Positions 14,398 to 23,896 of a DNA stretch of 64,000 nt are shown here, piece by piece. Position numbers and translations under genes: made by a program. Origin of the DNA: Chelatococcus asaccharovorans (GTDB taxonomy: Bacteria > Pseudomonadota > Alphaproteobacteria > Rhizobiales > Beijerinckiaceae); contig NZ_QJJK01000003.1 in NCBI RefSeq assembly GCF_003201475.1, positions 310,001 through 374,000 of the forward strand, read 5' to 3'. The notes beneath the pieces are model-generated. The model saw nothing but the letters and a program-made list of their open reading frames with translations. It did no database searches and had not been told where the DNA came from. Position 1 is the stretch's first letter, and each line of letters opens with the position of its first letter.

Positions 14398-15927
14398 ATG
14401 AAACCTAGATATCATTCCCTTCTGGCTGCGGCCTTGATCGCGCTTCCATTATTTTCCGTGAGCGCTACAGCCGAGCCGAAGCGCGGAGGGATCATCAATG
14501 TGGCGACCGTTGGCGAACCGCCGACCCTCGACCCGATGGTGTCGACGGCGGATCTCGTCGGCATCGTTAGCCAGCACATCTTCGAGACGCTCTACACCTT
14601 CGGCAAGGACTGGGCGATCACCCCGCTTCTGGCCGAGGCCCTGCCTGACATCTCGCCGGACGGCAAGGTCTATACCATCAAGCTGCGCTCAGGGATCCCG
14701 TTCCACGACGGCGGCACGATGACGTCGCGTGACGTGGTCGCCTCGCTGAAGCGGTGGACCGAGAACGCCTCGCGCGGCAAACAGACCGCGACCAATATCG
14801 CCGCGATCGATGCGGTCGACGATCTGACGGTGAAGATCACGCTGAAGGAGGCCTATGCGCCCCTGCTCGCCCTGCTTGCTTTCAACAACTCGGCGGCCAT
14901 CATCCTTGAGGCGGACAACCAGGCCGTGCCGCTGGCCAAGGTGGTGGGCACGGGTCCTTATGCCTTGAAGGAGCGCAAGGCCGATCAGTATATCCAGTTG
15001 ACCCGCTTCGACGGATACAAGTCCCGCGCCGGCGAGGCCGATTTCTACGGCGGCGCGCGCAAGCAATATCTTGACGAGATCCGCTTCGTTCCTGTTCCCG
15101 ATCCGAACACACGCGTCGAAGGGGCTGTCGCCGGACAGTTCGCCTATATCGATTCCTTGCCGGTCGAATCCTTCGAGCGCTTGAAAGGCGGAAAATCCAC
15201 CCCCTCCGTCCTGAAGTCTTTCGGCTGGCCGGTCTTCGTCATGAACACGAAGGAGGGCATCCTGTCGAAACTGGAGGTGCGCCAGGCTGTACAGGCCGCC
15301 CTCGATCCGAATGACATGCTGCTGGCCGCCTTCGGTTCCAAGGACTTCTACGAAGTCGACGGTGCGCTCTATCCGAAGGGCTTCATCTGGCACACCGAGG
15401 CCGGCACGAAGCTCTACAACCAGGCCAACCCGGACAAGGCCAAGGCGCTCCTCGAGAAGGCCGGCTACAAGGGCGAGCCCCTCGTCATCCTGACGAGCCG
15501 CCAATATGAGTTCCACTACAAGATGGCCCAGGTCGCCAAGGCCTATTTCGAACAGGCGGGCTTCAAGGTGGACATGCAGGTGGTGGATTGGGCAACGCTT
15601 ACGCAGCGCCGCGCCGATCCCAAGCTGTGGAGCATCTACATCACCCACAGCCCGTTCCTGCCCGAGCCGGCCCTGTCCAGCTACATGTCGGATGCGTCGC
15701 CGGGCTGGTGGTCGACCCCCGCAAAACACGCGGCCATCGGGCCCTTCAACACGGCCGTCAATGCCGCCGAGCGGGTGAAGCTGTTCGCCAAGGTGCAGGA
15801 GGCGGTCTATGCCGAAGCGCCGCTCTACAAGGTCGGCAATTTCAATGCGCTCTATGCGCAGGCGCCGAACCTCAAGGGCGTCGAGCCAGCACCCTGGCCG
15901 TTCTTCTGGAATGCTTCGCTGGACTGA
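14398..15927 (+). CDS. Family-5 extracellular solute-binding protein
   Basis: A 509-residue DppA/OppA-type periplasmic binding protein. The signal peptide is YHSLLAAALIALPLFSVSAT, with the mature protein starting near AEPKRGG. Family motifs: VGEPPTLDPMVSTAD, LRSGIPFHDGGTMTSRDVV and VVGTGPYAL. GGGGAGAGG directly before ATG 14398 is a strong ribosome site, consistent with high expression. It is first in a gene set followed by DppB and DppC permeases, an amidohydrolase and a SelA-like enzyme. It is not especially similar to the two binding proteins at 1821 and 6719, so it probably binds a different ligand. Confidence 0.94.
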   Translation: MKPRYHSLLAAALIALPLFSVSATAEPKRGGIINVATVGEPPTLDPMVSTADLVGIVSQHIFETLYTFGKDWAITPLLAEALPDISPDGKVYTIKLRSGIPFHDGGTMTSRDVVASLKRWTENASRGKQTATNIAAIDAVDDLTVKITLKEAYAPLLALLAFNNSAAIILEADNQAVPLAKVVGTGPYALKERKADQYIQLTRFDGYKSRAGEADFYGGARKQYLDEIRFVPVPDPNTRVEGAVAGQFAYIDSLPVESFERLKGGKSTPSVLKSFGWPVFVMNTKEGILSKLEVRQAVQAALDPNDMLLAAFGSKDFYEVDGALYPKGFIWHTEAGTKLYNQANPDKAKALLEKAGYKGEPLVILTSRQYEFHYKMAQVAKAYFEQAGFKVDMQVVDWATLTQRRADPKLWSIYITHSPFLPEPALSSYMSDASPGWWSTPAKHAAIGPFNTAVNAAERVKLFAKVQEAVYAEAPLYKVGNFNALYAQAPNLKGVEPAPWPFFWNASLD

Positions 15928-15965
15928 TACCAACCTGGTCAAGCCCGCGCGGCGCCTGCGCGTCG

Positions 15966-16070
15966 CCAAAGCGCGGATGCCTCAGCATCTTCGCGCTTTG
16001 GACTGAGTCCGCCAGGGGGATCGTCTATCGATCGCCCGGGTGCACGGGACCGCGTGGGGGACGCGGTCCC
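15966..16070 (+). other. Two intercistronic hairpins between binding protein and permease
   Basis: Hairpin 1 (15966-16001) has a 15-bp stem with a TT bulge and CTCA loop. Hairpin 2 (16046-16070) has a perfect 10-bp stem, GGGACCGCGT with ACGCGGTCCC. Neither has a T-run. They probably mark the stabilised 3' end of the binding-protein message and reduce permease expression. Confidence 0.6.
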
Positions 16071-16095
16071 TCTTCCCCTGTGAGGGTGTAAAGTT

Positions 16096-17037
16096 ATGGT
16101 CGGCTACGTGCTCAATCGCCTCATCGGCATGATCATCGTCATGTTCATCGTGGCGACGGTGGTGTTCGTCATCGTGCGCGTCACGCCGGGTGATCCCGCC
16201 GCTGTCATGCTCGGTCCCGATGCGACGGCAGCCGACATCGCTGCCTTGCGCGAGCAACTCGGGCTCAACCGACCGATGCTCATCCAGTATGTCGCCTTTC
16301 TCGAACAGGTGGCGCGGGGCGATCTCGGCCGGTCGATCTTTCTGGACCAGACGGTGCTGAGTGCGCTCGCCCAGCGCGCCGAGCCGACGTTCTTCCTCAC
16401 GGTCTTCGCGATGCTGATCGCCTGCGCCATTGCCTTGCCCGTCGGCATCATGGCGGCGTGGAAGCGCGGCACCTGGACGGACCAACTGGTGACGGCGGTC
16501 GCGATGCTGTCGGCGAGCATCCCGAGCTTCTGGCTTGGCCTCCTGTTCATCCAGTTCTTCTCCGTGCGCATGGGCTGGTTCCCGACATCCGGCTACGGCG
16601 GTCCGGGAGAAAGCTTCGCCGGGCGCATGCAGCATCTCGTGCTGCCGGCGGTGACGCTCGGCATCATCAGTTCTGCGCTCATCACGCGCTTCACGCGCAC
16701 CAGCATGATCGAGGTGCTGTCGAGCGACTATATCCGCACGGCGCGCGCCAAGGGCGTCGGCCATATGAAGGTCCTGCTGCAGCATGCCCTGAAGAATGCG
16801 CTCATCCCGATCCTCACCGTCATCGGCCTGACGGCGGCGGTGCTGATTTCGGGCGCGGTCGTCACGGAGACGGTCTTCGGCCTGCCCGGGGTCGGTAATC
16901 TCGTGGTCTCGGCCGTGCTGCGCCGCGACTACCCCGTCATCCAGGGGGCCCTGCTGATCGTCGCAGGTCTCTATGTCCTGCTGAATTTCATCATCGACAT
17001 GCTCTATCTCGTCGTGGATCCGCGGGTGCGCTTCTGA
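16096..17037 (+). CDS. ABC transporter permease, DppB type
   Basis: A 313-residue inner-membrane permease. It opens with the typical DppB pattern YVLNRLIGMIIVMFIVATVV and ends in the family motif LLNFIIDMLYLVVDPRVRF. The loop VTPGDPAAVMLGPDA and the EAA-type segment RTARAKGVGHMKVLLQHAL are present. The TGATG junction at its end overlaps the next gene by one base, so DppB and DppC are translationally coupled. The substrate is unknown. Confidence 0.95.
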   Translation: MVGYVLNRLIGMIIVMFIVATVVFVIVRVTPGDPAAVMLGPDATAADIAALREQLGLNRPMLIQYVAFLEQVARGDLGRSIFLDQTVLSALAQRAEPTFFLTVFAMLIACAIALPVGIMAAWKRGTWTDQLVTAVAMLSASIPSFWLGLLFIQFFSVRMGWFPTSGYGGPGESFAGRMQHLVLPAVTLGIISSALITRFTRTSMIEVLSSDYIRTARAKGVGHMKVLLQHALKNALIPILTVIGLTAAVLISGAVVTETVFGLPGVGNLVVSAVLRRDYPVIQGALLIVAGLYVLLNFIIDMLYLVVDPRVRF

Positions 17038-17903
17038 TGACCACGCTCGACACCCCCACCTTTGCGCCACGCCCGTCGCTGCTCAAGCGGACGATGCAGC
17101 GCAAGACCATGGTGATCGGCATCGCCGTGCTCGCCGTCTTCGTGCTGGCGGGCGCTCTGGCGCCATGGATCACCCCGTTCTCCCCATCGCGGCTGTCGGT
17201 GGCCAACCGGCTGCTGGCGCCCTCCGGCGTTCATTGGTTTGGTACGGACGACTTCGGCCGGGATGTTTTCACCCGCGTCGTCTATTCCGCACGAACGTCG
17301 CTGTTCGTCGGCTTTGCCGTGGTCGTCTTCTCCGCCCTCGTCGGCGTCACGCTTGGATTGCTGGCCGGCTTCTTCCGTCGCCTCGATCCACCGATCTCGC
17401 GGCTTCTCGATGCCATGATGTCCTTCCCCGACATCCTGCTCGCCATCTCGCTCGTCGCAGCACTCGGGCCGACGCTCGTGAATGTCATCGTAGCGCTCGG
17501 CATCGTCTATGCGCCACGCCTGGCGCGCATTGTGCGCGCCTCCACGCTGGTCATCCGCGAGTTGCCCTATGTGGAGGCAGCGCGCGCCATCGGCGTCTCG
17601 ACGCCGCACATCATGGTCATGCATGTGCTGCGCAACATCACATCGCCGATTTTGGTGCAGGGGACGTTCATCTTCGCCAGCGCCATTCTCGCGGAGGCGG
17701 GACTCTCCTTCCTCGGCGTCGGCGTGTCGCCCGACGTGCCGACCTGGGGAACAATGATCAGCCTTGGCCGCCAGTACATGGACCAGGCCTGGTGGATCAT
17801 GCTGTTCCCCGGCTTGGCGGTCGTCATCGCCGTGCTCTCGCTGCAACTCGTGGGCGACGGTCTGCGCGACCTGCTCGATCCACGCTTCTCCAAAGATTTG
17901 TAA
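17037..17903 (+). CDS. ABC transporter permease, DppC type
   Basis: A 288-residue inner-membrane partner of the DppB permease. The N-terminal TM is followed by the family sequence HWFGTDDFGRDVFTRVVYSA. The ATPase-docking loop is EAARAIGVSTPHIMVMHVL, and the C-terminus contains GLSFLGVGVSPDVPTWGTMI and LRDLLDPRF. Start and DppB stop overlap by one base. No DppD/DppF ATPase gene follows; instead the amidohydrolase begins 20 bp downstream. The importer must borrow an ATPase from another locus or from genes outside the window. Confidence 0.95.
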   Translation: MTTLDTPTFAPRPSLLKRTMQRKTMVIGIAVLAVFVLAGALAPWITPFSPSRLSVANRLLAPSGVHWFGTDDFGRDVFTRVVYSARTSLFVGFAVVVFSALVGVTLGLLAGFFRRLDPPISRLLDAMMSFPDILLAISLVAALGPTLVNVIVALGIVYAPRLARIVRASTLVIRELPYVEAARAIGVSTPHIMVMHVLRNITSPILVQGTFIFASAILAEAGLSFLGVGVSPDVPTWGTMISLGRQYMDQAWWIMLFPGLAVVIAVLSLQLVGDGLRDLLDPRFSKDL

Positions 17904-17922
17904 TCACGCAAGGACGATTTCG

Positions 17923-19158
17923 ATGTTGGAACATTGGGCCCAGGAAGCCGGAGGACGCGCGCGCATCCTTGTGCGCGACGTGAAACCGGTGGCCTTCGGT
18001 GGCAGCTTGCCCGAAGCCCAAGTGGATATCTTGATCGACGAGGGCGGCAAGATCGCGGCTGTCGGACGCGGTCTCAAGGCTGATGCCGAGACGCGCGTCA
18101 TCGAAGGCAAGAATGCCTATGTGTCGCCTGGTTGGGTCGATCTTCACGCGCATGTCTGGCATGGCGGCACGGACATCTCGATCCGGCCGGCGCAGGCCGG
18201 CCTGCAGCGTGGCGTGACGACGATCGTCGACGCCGGCTCGGCCGGCGAGGCGAATTTCCACGGCTTCCGCGAATATGTGATCGATCGGGCGCCGGAACGC
18301 ATCCTTGCCTTCCTCAACGTCGGCTCGATCGGTCTCGTCGCCTGCAACCGCGTGAGCGAGCTCATCGATACCCGGTCGATCGATATGGACCGCTCGCTGG
18401 CCGTCATCGAGGCCAACCGCGACGTCATCGTCGGCATCAAATGCCGTGCCAGCGGCGTCATCGTCGGCAGTTGGGGCATCACCCCGCTGAAGATCGCGAA
18501 GAAGATGGCGCGGATCGCCGGCCTGCCGATGATGGTTCATGTCGGCGAAGCGCCGCCGACCTATGACGAGGTGCTGGCGGTCCTCGATCCCGGCGATATC
18601 GTCACCCATTGCTTCAATGGCAAGGCCGGCTCGTCGATCACCGAGGACCAACATCTGTGGGATCTCGTGGTGAAATGCGCGGAGCGTGGCATTCGCCTCG
18701 ACATCGGGCACGGCGGCGCGTCGTTTTCTTTCAAGGTCGCCGAGGTTGCCATCAGGCGCGGGCTCAAACCCTTCTCGATCTCGACGGACCTGCATTTGCG
18801 GTGCCTGGATACGACGGTGTGGGACCTTGCAACGACCATGTCGAAGCTCCTGTCCGTGGGCCTGCCCTTCGACGATGTGGTGACAGCGTCCACGACCGCG
18901 CCGATGACCGCCGTGGGCCTGCCTGTCGCCAATCTTCTCGCCGTTGGACAAAACGCCGAATTGACCGTCTTCGATCTCGTCGACGACGATCTGACGGTGA
19001 CGGATTCGCTGGGGCAGATCGCGCATCTCACCCGGATGTTCGAACCGCGCTTTGCCATTCGCAATGGCCATGTGGCGGAGGCGTCGCGCTACAGGCCGCG
19101 GCAACGTGCGCCAATGCCACGCTGCGGTTTCGACGGGTGCGGCGCACAACAGGATTAG
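17923..19158 (+). CDS. Amidohydrolase/deacetylase family metallohydrolase
   Basis: A 411-residue TIM-barrel amidohydrolase of the dihydroorotase-like deacetylase group. All the ligands expected for a carboxy-lysine binuclear metal site are visible: His75 and His77 (DLHAHVW), Lys173 (GIKCRASG), His206 (MMVHVGEAPP), His229 (VTHCFNGK) and Asp289 (SISTDLH). ATG 17923 follows AAGGA and lies 20 bp after the permease stop; the longer open frame to 17764 overlaps DppC and is rejected. Related enzymes deacetylate N-acyl amino or hydroxy acids; the substrate here is unknown. The position after an importer suggests it acts on the imported compound. Confidence 0.88.
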   Translation: MLEHWAQEAGGRARILVRDVKPVAFGGSLPEAQVDILIDEGGKIAAVGRGLKADAETRVIEGKNAYVSPGWVDLHAHVWHGGTDISIRPAQAGLQRGVTTIVDAGSAGEANFHGFREYVIDRAPERILAFLNVGSIGLVACNRVSELIDTRSIDMDRSLAVIEANRDVIVGIKCRASGVIVGSWGITPLKIAKKMARIAGLPMMVHVGEAPPTYDEVLAVLDPGDIVTHCFNGKAGSSITEDQHLWDLVVKCAERGIRLDIGHGGASFSFKVAEVAIRRGLKPFSISTDLHLRCLDTTVWDLATTMSKLLSVGLPFDDVVTASTTAPMTAVGLPVANLLAVGQNAELTVFDLVDDDLTVTDSLGQIAHLTRMFEPRFAIRNGHVAEASRYRPRQRAPMPRCGFDGCGAQQD

Positions 19159-19425
19159 CAGGGCTGCCGGGGGGCGGAGGTGATCCATGGGGACTTCGCA
19201 GGAGAGGGGAAGCTTGCTGTTGCGAGGGATGGGCTCCGCCTGTCCATCGCGCAGCAATATCTCTCATCGGAGTTCCCATGGATCCGCATTCTTAATGGAT
19301 CTGCGCGGCGGCGGGCATAGCGGATCAATGCGCGGATCGATCTCACGGGGACCGCGGGCGCGCAAGCCTGTGACACCTCGCCAGGCAATACCAGATCGGT
19401 TGGGAAAGGCTCCCAGGAGAACGAC

Positions 19426-20622
19426 ATGATGACTGACATCCGGACCACACTCGGAGTTCGCCCGATCATCAACGTATCCGGCACGATGACCGGCCTTGGC
19501 GCCTCGATCGTGGTGCCTGAGGCGGTCGATACGATCGCCCGGATGCTGCCGCAGTTCGTCGAGATCAATGATCTGCAGCGTCGCGCGAGTGAGGTGATCG
19601 CACGGCTCACCGGCGGTGAAACCGGGTTCGTGACGGCCTCCTGTGCGGCAGGGATCACCCTGGCCATCGCCGGCGCGATGACGGGCACCGACCTTGCCGC
19701 CATCGAACGGCTGCCCGATGCACGAGGCCTGAAGGATGAGGTGGTCGTCCTCAGCGGACATCTCGTCAGTTTCGGTGCGCCGGTCGAACAAAGCGTTCGC
19801 ATCGCCGGAGCGAGGGTCGTGCCCGTCGGCCAGGTGACGAGCGCCTATGGCTACCAGCTCGCCGGCGCGATCACGGAGCGCACCGCGGCGGCGCTCTATG
19901 TGGTCTCGCACCATACGGTCCAGTTCGGCCAGATCCCGCTCGATGAATTCGCCGCGGTTGCCCATGAAAAGGGCGTGCCGGTTATCGTCGACGCAGCTTC
20001 CGAATATGACCTCAAGGGTTTCCTGGCGGCCGGCGCCGATGTGGTCGTCTATTCCTCCCACAAGTTCCTCGGCGGACCGACCGGCGGTATCGTCGCCGGC
20101 CGCAAGGATCTCGTGCGCGCGGCCTTCCTGCAGAACATCGGCATCGGCCGCGGCATGAAGGTCGGCAAGGAAGGGATCGCTGGAACGATCGCGGCCCTGA
20201 AAGCCTGGGAGCGGCGCGATCATGAGGGCATCAGGGCGCGCGAGCTGCGGGCGCTCGAGCTCTGGAAGATCGGCCTGGCGGCCCGTCCGGGCATCACTGC
20301 GACGATCGTGGCGGATCCAACCGACAATCCCCTGGATCGTCTGCAGGTCAATGTCGATCGGGAATTGGCCCATATCACCGCCTGGGATCTGGCCGACGCC
20401 CTGGCAGCGGGCAATCCGCCCGTCATCGTGCGCGACCACGAAGTCGAGCACGGCTATTTCTTCATGGACCCGTGCAACCTGCATCCTGATCAGGAGCATC
20501 AGGTGCTGGCGCGACTCAATGAGGAACTGGACAAGGCACAGCAATCCAACAGCATCATCGCAACGCCGCTCGCCGACAGGCGCAAGCGCCGGGTTGCATC
20601 GCTGCTGCGCTGGCCGGACTAG
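19426..20622 (+). CDS. SelA-like PLP-dependent enzyme
   Basis: A 398-residue fold-type I PLP enzyme related to selenocysteine synthase SelA and to D-glucosaminate-6-phosphate ammonia-lyase-type proteins. The PLP lysine is Lys213 in [15 protein letters not shown], and Asp189 in VIVDAAS binds the ring nitrogen. The N-terminus [18 protein letters not shown] is typical of the SelA-like branch. AGGAG precedes ATG 19426; the next codon is also ATG. No selB or selC is nearby and the gene sits with an amidohydrolase and importer, so a catabolic role such as amino-group elimination is more likely than selenocysteine synthesis. Such pairs of amidohydrolase plus SelA-like enzyme are known; the substrate is not predictable. 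Confidence 0.85.
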   Translation: MMTDIRTTLGVRPIINVSGTMTGLGASIVVPEAVDTIARMLPQFVEINDLQRRASEVIARLTGGETGFVTASCAAGITLAIAGAMTGTDLAAIERLPDARGLKDEVVVLSGHLVSFGAPVEQSVRIAGARVVPVGQVTSAYGYQLAGAITERTAAALYVVSHHTVQFGQIPLDEFAAVAHEKGVPVIVDAASEYDLKGFLAAGADVVVYSSHKFLGGPTGGIVAGRKDLVRAAFLQNIGIGRGMKVGKEGIAGTIAALKAWERRDHEGIRARELRALELWKIGLAARPGITATIVADPTDNPLDRLQVNVDRELAHITAWDLADALAAGNPPVIVRDHEVEHGYFFMDPCNLHPDQEHQVLARLNEELDKAQQSNSIIATPLADRRKRRVASLLRWPD

Positions 20623-21036
20623 CCGGAGATAAAGGGACCGGATCGCGCCAGAAGCGACGGGCGAGAACCGGTATGGCGCATCATGACGTCGCCGGAGCGG
20701 TCGGCGAGGGGATCGCATCCGGCGCGGTGACGAGACAAGGAGGCCGGCGAATGGTGCCTCGTTCGCCGGTTGTGCGCGCACTGAAATAATCGAGGATGCA
20801 ATATTGCCGTAACGGCACAGGAGGCGACATGTATCAATGAAAATTGCGAAATGTCTGACGGCAGTTGTTGCCACGCCCTAAATTGTAAACAAATATAGTT
20901 AACGACGAAAACTGACGAAAATTTAGTAATAAATATTGACGTTTGACCGTAACCTTGAATAGACTTGTTGATCATGGAGCAATTTCCATGTGCGCGGGGA
21001 AGCGCTTGACGTTGGTAACCTTGGGGAAGGTGAGCC
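20623..21036. other. Intergenic region before the FAD oxidoreductase
   Basis: 414 bases with no convincing gene. The first half is GC-rich and the second half strongly AT-rich (about 20870-20960), marking a composition boundary at the start of the atypical oxidoreductase gene. It should hold that gene's promoter; TTGACG at 20936 is a possible -35 box but no good -10 follows. A 14-codon frame at 20837 (MKIAKCLTAVVATP) resembles the start of a signal peptide and then stops; it may be a remnant. Confidence 0.4.
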
Positions 21037-22668
21037 ATGTCCACATGTCTTTTCAGAGAAGGTGACGCCATTACGCCCTCCGACCGGCAGGGATTTGATC
21101 GCCGCTGGAGCGCGCCGAATCTGGAGCGTGTCTATACGCCCTTGACAGCCGATGACGCGCTCAACGCGGCCGAGAATTTCATTCATATGTACAATCATGA
21201 TGAAGTTCAAATTGTCAGCGGTCGCCATTGCTACGAGAATTTCATCTATAGCGCCAAGACGAAATGCATCGTTGACGTGACCGGGTTGAGAGATTTCGGC
21301 CACGACAGGGACAAAGGATATTATATCGGCACCGGCAATGCCAATTGGGATATGTATCAAATTCTCAACAATGTCTTCGGGAAGACGCTGCCGGCGGGCT
21401 CGTGCTATTCCGTAGGCCTTGGCGGGCATGTCACGGGCGGCGGCTACGGCCTTCTGTCTCGGCTCTACGGTTTGACCGTCGACTGGATCACCGGCGTCCG
21501 TATCGTGGTCATCCGCAACAACAGGGCGGAATTGCTGTACTGCGATGCGTCCAACCACGCCGACCTGTTCTGGGCCGTGCGTGGCGGCGGTGGTGGAAAT
21601 TTTGGAATTATCACCCACTACTACTTCCAGGATCTGCCGCGATCTCCTGATTATATGTACATCAGCACGATCACGCTTCCGTGGGAAGGCATCACGCCGG
21701 ATGTATTGTTCCAGTACTTTCAGACATTCGCCGAGTATGAATGCTCACAATCGGAGCTGACATGGAACAATTTCAACATTATACATATTAATCACAAATA
21801 TACAGGCGCTCTGTCTCTTTCGTCATTCACTTATTACGATAAGACTCGACAAGGCGACATCAATAGTTTTGAACGATCGTTGATCGCCACGACCAATCAG
21901 CGCAAGCAGCGTTACGCCAGTATCGGCAAAGTGTCCAATACGCCTGCCCCCCATATCGGCCATCCCGTCTGGCTTGCGGATAATGGTCTCTTTCTGACGG
22001 CGGATGATGCGCTGCCGTATCGGAAATATACCTATCTCGAAGGCACGCAGAACGTTAATGGATCAGGGCCAAATCGTTACGGGAAGTATAAATCAGCTTA
22101 TCTCAAACAGGCGGTCCCGCGCGATCAAAGCGATAAGTATTTTCATTATATGACCGAGCAGCCCGAAGGTGCGGATCTAAGCGCCACACTCTTTCAGCTG
22201 GATTCCTACGGGGGAAGAATCAACAGGGTCTCCTCGAAAGAGACAGCGATTGCCCAGCGTTCATCGATCGCGAAAGTTCAGTACGGAACCTATTGGTACG
22301 AAGATTCGCAAGATCCCGCCGCCAATGAGGCCCGTGCCGCCGCCAATATAAAATGGCTGCAGGATATGTATAGCGACGTCTATGCGAGATGGAATGGCAT
22401 TCCCTCGCCGACGGCCTTTTCGGATCCACTCGTCGATGGGTGCTATTTCAATTACTGCGATACCGACATCGGCGTCAATAACAGTGACTACTCCATGAAC
22501 GGCGCCCACTATCCTATCGACAAGGCGATGAGCGCCTATTTCCGTGATAACTACGTCGGCTCGTTCTCTCACCCGAGTGTTTTCATGGTCAAGCAGACAT
22601 GGAACCCGCAGAACTGGTTCGCCAGCAGTCAGTCCATTCCTGCGGTGGACGCTAACAAAGCCGCATGA
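21037..22668 (+). CDS. FAD-linked oxidoreductase, berberine-bridge type (bicovalent flavin)
   Basis: A 543-residue oxidoreductase with an N-terminal FAD_binding_4 domain and a C-terminal BBE segment (CYFNYCDTD). His64 in VSGRHCYENF and Cys123 in GSCYSVGLGGHVTGGGYG are spaced 59 apart. This matches the His/Cys pair that doubly tethers FAD in glucooligosaccharide oxidase and berberine bridge enzyme. Such enzymes oxidise sugars or secondary metabolites with O2. No signal peptide. GC content is visibly lower than in neighbouring genes, and the gene sits at the 3' end of the trp-moa block, suggesting horizontal transfer. AAGGTGA gives a good ribosome site. Its tail overlaps moeA by 17 bp on the other strand. 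Confidence 0.9.
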   Translation: MSTCLFREGDAITPSDRQGFDRRWSAPNLERVYTPLTADDALNAAENFIHMYNHDEVQIVSGRHCYENFIYSAKTKCIVDVTGLRDFGHDRDKGYYIGTGNANWDMYQILNNVFGKTLPAGSCYSVGLGGHVTGGGYGLLSRLYGLTVDWITGVRIVVIRNNRAELLYCDASNHADLFWAVRGGGGGNFGIITHYYFQDLPRSPDYMYISTITLPWEGITPDVLFQYFQTFAEYECSQSELTWNNFNIIHINHKYTGALSLSSFTYYDKTRQGDINSFERSLIATTNQRKQRYASIGKVSNTPAPHIGHPVWLADNGLFLTADDALPYRKYTYLEGTQNVNGSGPNRYGKYKSAYLKQAVPRDQSDKYFHYMTEQPEGADLSATLFQLDSYGGRINRVSSKETAIAQRSSIAKVQYGTYWYEDSQDPAANEARAAANIKWLQDMYSDVYARWNGIPSPTAFSDPLVDGCYFNYCDTDIGVNNSDYSMNGAHYPIDKAMSAYFRDNYVGSFSHPSVFMVKQTWNPQNWFASSQSIPAVDANKAA

Positions 22669-23896
22669 TGCGGCAGCGCGCGCCGGCCTTCGCGGCCGGC
22701 GCGTGCGGCGGGCGCAGGACAAGCGCGCCTGAGGCGGCCAGCGTGCTCAGCATCGAGCTGTCCTGGCGGCCGAAGGGACGAACGAGCGGGACGCCGTCCG
22801 GCCGGTCGATGAGTTCGGCGCGCAGGTAATCCTGGCGGAAATCATTAGCCGGCACATCGGCGGCGAGTTCCGCCTCTTCGCTGCGCTCCCTGAGCGCCGC
22901 AGGATCGCCGCCGAAGTGCCGCAGCAGCGGGACGAGGAACAGAAGGGCGCAGACGATGGCCGAAACCGGGTTGCCGGGCAGGCCGAGGATCGCCATGGCG
23001 CCCAGCCGGCCGTGCATCAAAGGCTTGCCCGGGCGCATGGCGATGCGCCAGAAGCCAAGCTCCATCCCCTGGGCGGTCAGGGCCGACTGCACGAGATCAT
23101 GATCGCCGACGGAAGCGCCGCCGAGCGTCACCAGCACATCGGCTTCGGCCGCCCGGGCCGCGTTGATGGCGGCCTCAAGGGCCGCGAAGCTGTCGCCGGC
23201 GATGCCGAGATCGATCACCGCCGCGCCCTCATCCTCGGCCATCGCCGCCACCGCATAGCTGTTGGACGTCACGATCTGATCCGGCCCCATGGGCTCGCCC
23301 GGGCGAACGAGCTCATCACCGGTCGCCAGGATGGCCACGCGCGGACGCCGATGGACCGTCAGAGCGCCGTGACCCATGGCCGCCGCCAGCGCCAGCAGCC
23401 GCGCATCAAGCCGGGAGCCCGCGGGAATGAGCCTCTGCCCATCGGAGAAATCGAGCCCGGCGGCCCGAATATTGGTCGATGACGACGACCGGGCCGTCAC
23501 GACCACATCCTGGCCGTCGCGCGACGTGTCCTCCTGAATGACCACGCGGTCGGCGCCTTCAGGCACGGGCGCGCCGGTGAAGATGCGGACGGCCTCGCCG
23601 GCGCCGAGGGGGCCGGCAAAGCGATGGCCGGCCGCGCTGGTGCCGATGACGCGAAGCGTGGCGGGCAGGGCGGCGACATCGGCGTCGCGAACGGCGTAAC
23701 CATCCATGGCCGAGGCGTTGAAGGGCGGCTGCGTCCTCAAGGCCGCAAGATCCTGCGCCAGATAGCGGCCGCGGCAGCGGGCAAGCGGGAGCGTCTCCGC
23801 GGCCAGGGCCGGACCCGCCATGCCGACGATCGTCGCGAGGGCGTCCTCCACCGAGGTCAGACCCGCTCCGGCCGGTTTCCTGGCCTCTCCGCTCAC
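22652..23896 (-). CDS. moeA: Molybdopterin molybdenumtransferase MoeA
   Basis: A 414-residue enzyme that inserts molybdate into adenylylated molybdopterin, the last common step of molybdenum cofactor synthesis. Evidence: [12 protein letters not shown], the [20 protein letters not shown] stretch, [27 protein letters not shown] and the [13 protein letters not shown] loop. Length is normal. Its start overlaps the moaC stop by 4 bp, so it ends a coupled trpC-moaC-moeA run. The last codons lie inside a GC-rich hairpin (22679-22703). The C-terminus overlaps the convergent FAD oxidoreductase by 17 bp. Confidence 0.96.
   Translation of the reverse strand: MSGEARKPAGAGLTSVEDALATIVGMAGPALAAETLPLARCRGRYLAQDLAALRTQPPFNASAMDGYAVRDADVAALPATLRVIGTSAAGHRFAGPLGAGEAVRIFTGAPVPEGADRVVIQEDTSRDGQDVVVTARSSSSTNIRAAGLDFSDGQRLIPAGSRLDARLLALAAAMGHGALTVHRRPRVAILATGDELVRPGEPMGPDQIVTSNSYAVAAMAEDEGAAVIDLGIAGDSFAALEAAINAARAAEADVLVTLGGASVGDHDLVQSALTAQGMELGFWRIAMRPGKPLMHGRLGAMAILGLPGNPVSAIVCALLFLVPLLRHFGGDPAALRERSEEAELAADVPANDFRQDYLRAELIDRPDGVPLVRPFGRQDSSMLSTLAASGALVLRPPHAPAAKAGARCRIMRLC

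Noticed and set aside
15982-17070. Minus-strand frame rich in Asp, His and Arg across the DppB gene
   Set aside because: The Asp/His/Arg-rich translation is the typical artefact of the reverse strand of GC-rich membrane-protein genes.
17824-19257. Minus-strand 477-codon frame across the amidohydrolase
   Set aside because: Antisense shadow with no family motif, while the plus strand shows every catalytic residue of an amidohydrolase.
20936-20964. TTGACG-N17-ATAGAC as a sigma-70 promoter of the FAD oxidoreductase
   Set aside because: The -10 match is poor; it was kept only as a note in the intergenic entry.
22661-22703. GC-rich hairpins at the moeA/FAD-oxidoreductase junction as a bidirectional terminator
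   Set aside because: Strong stems exist, but no T-run follows on either strand and part lies in moeA coding sequence.
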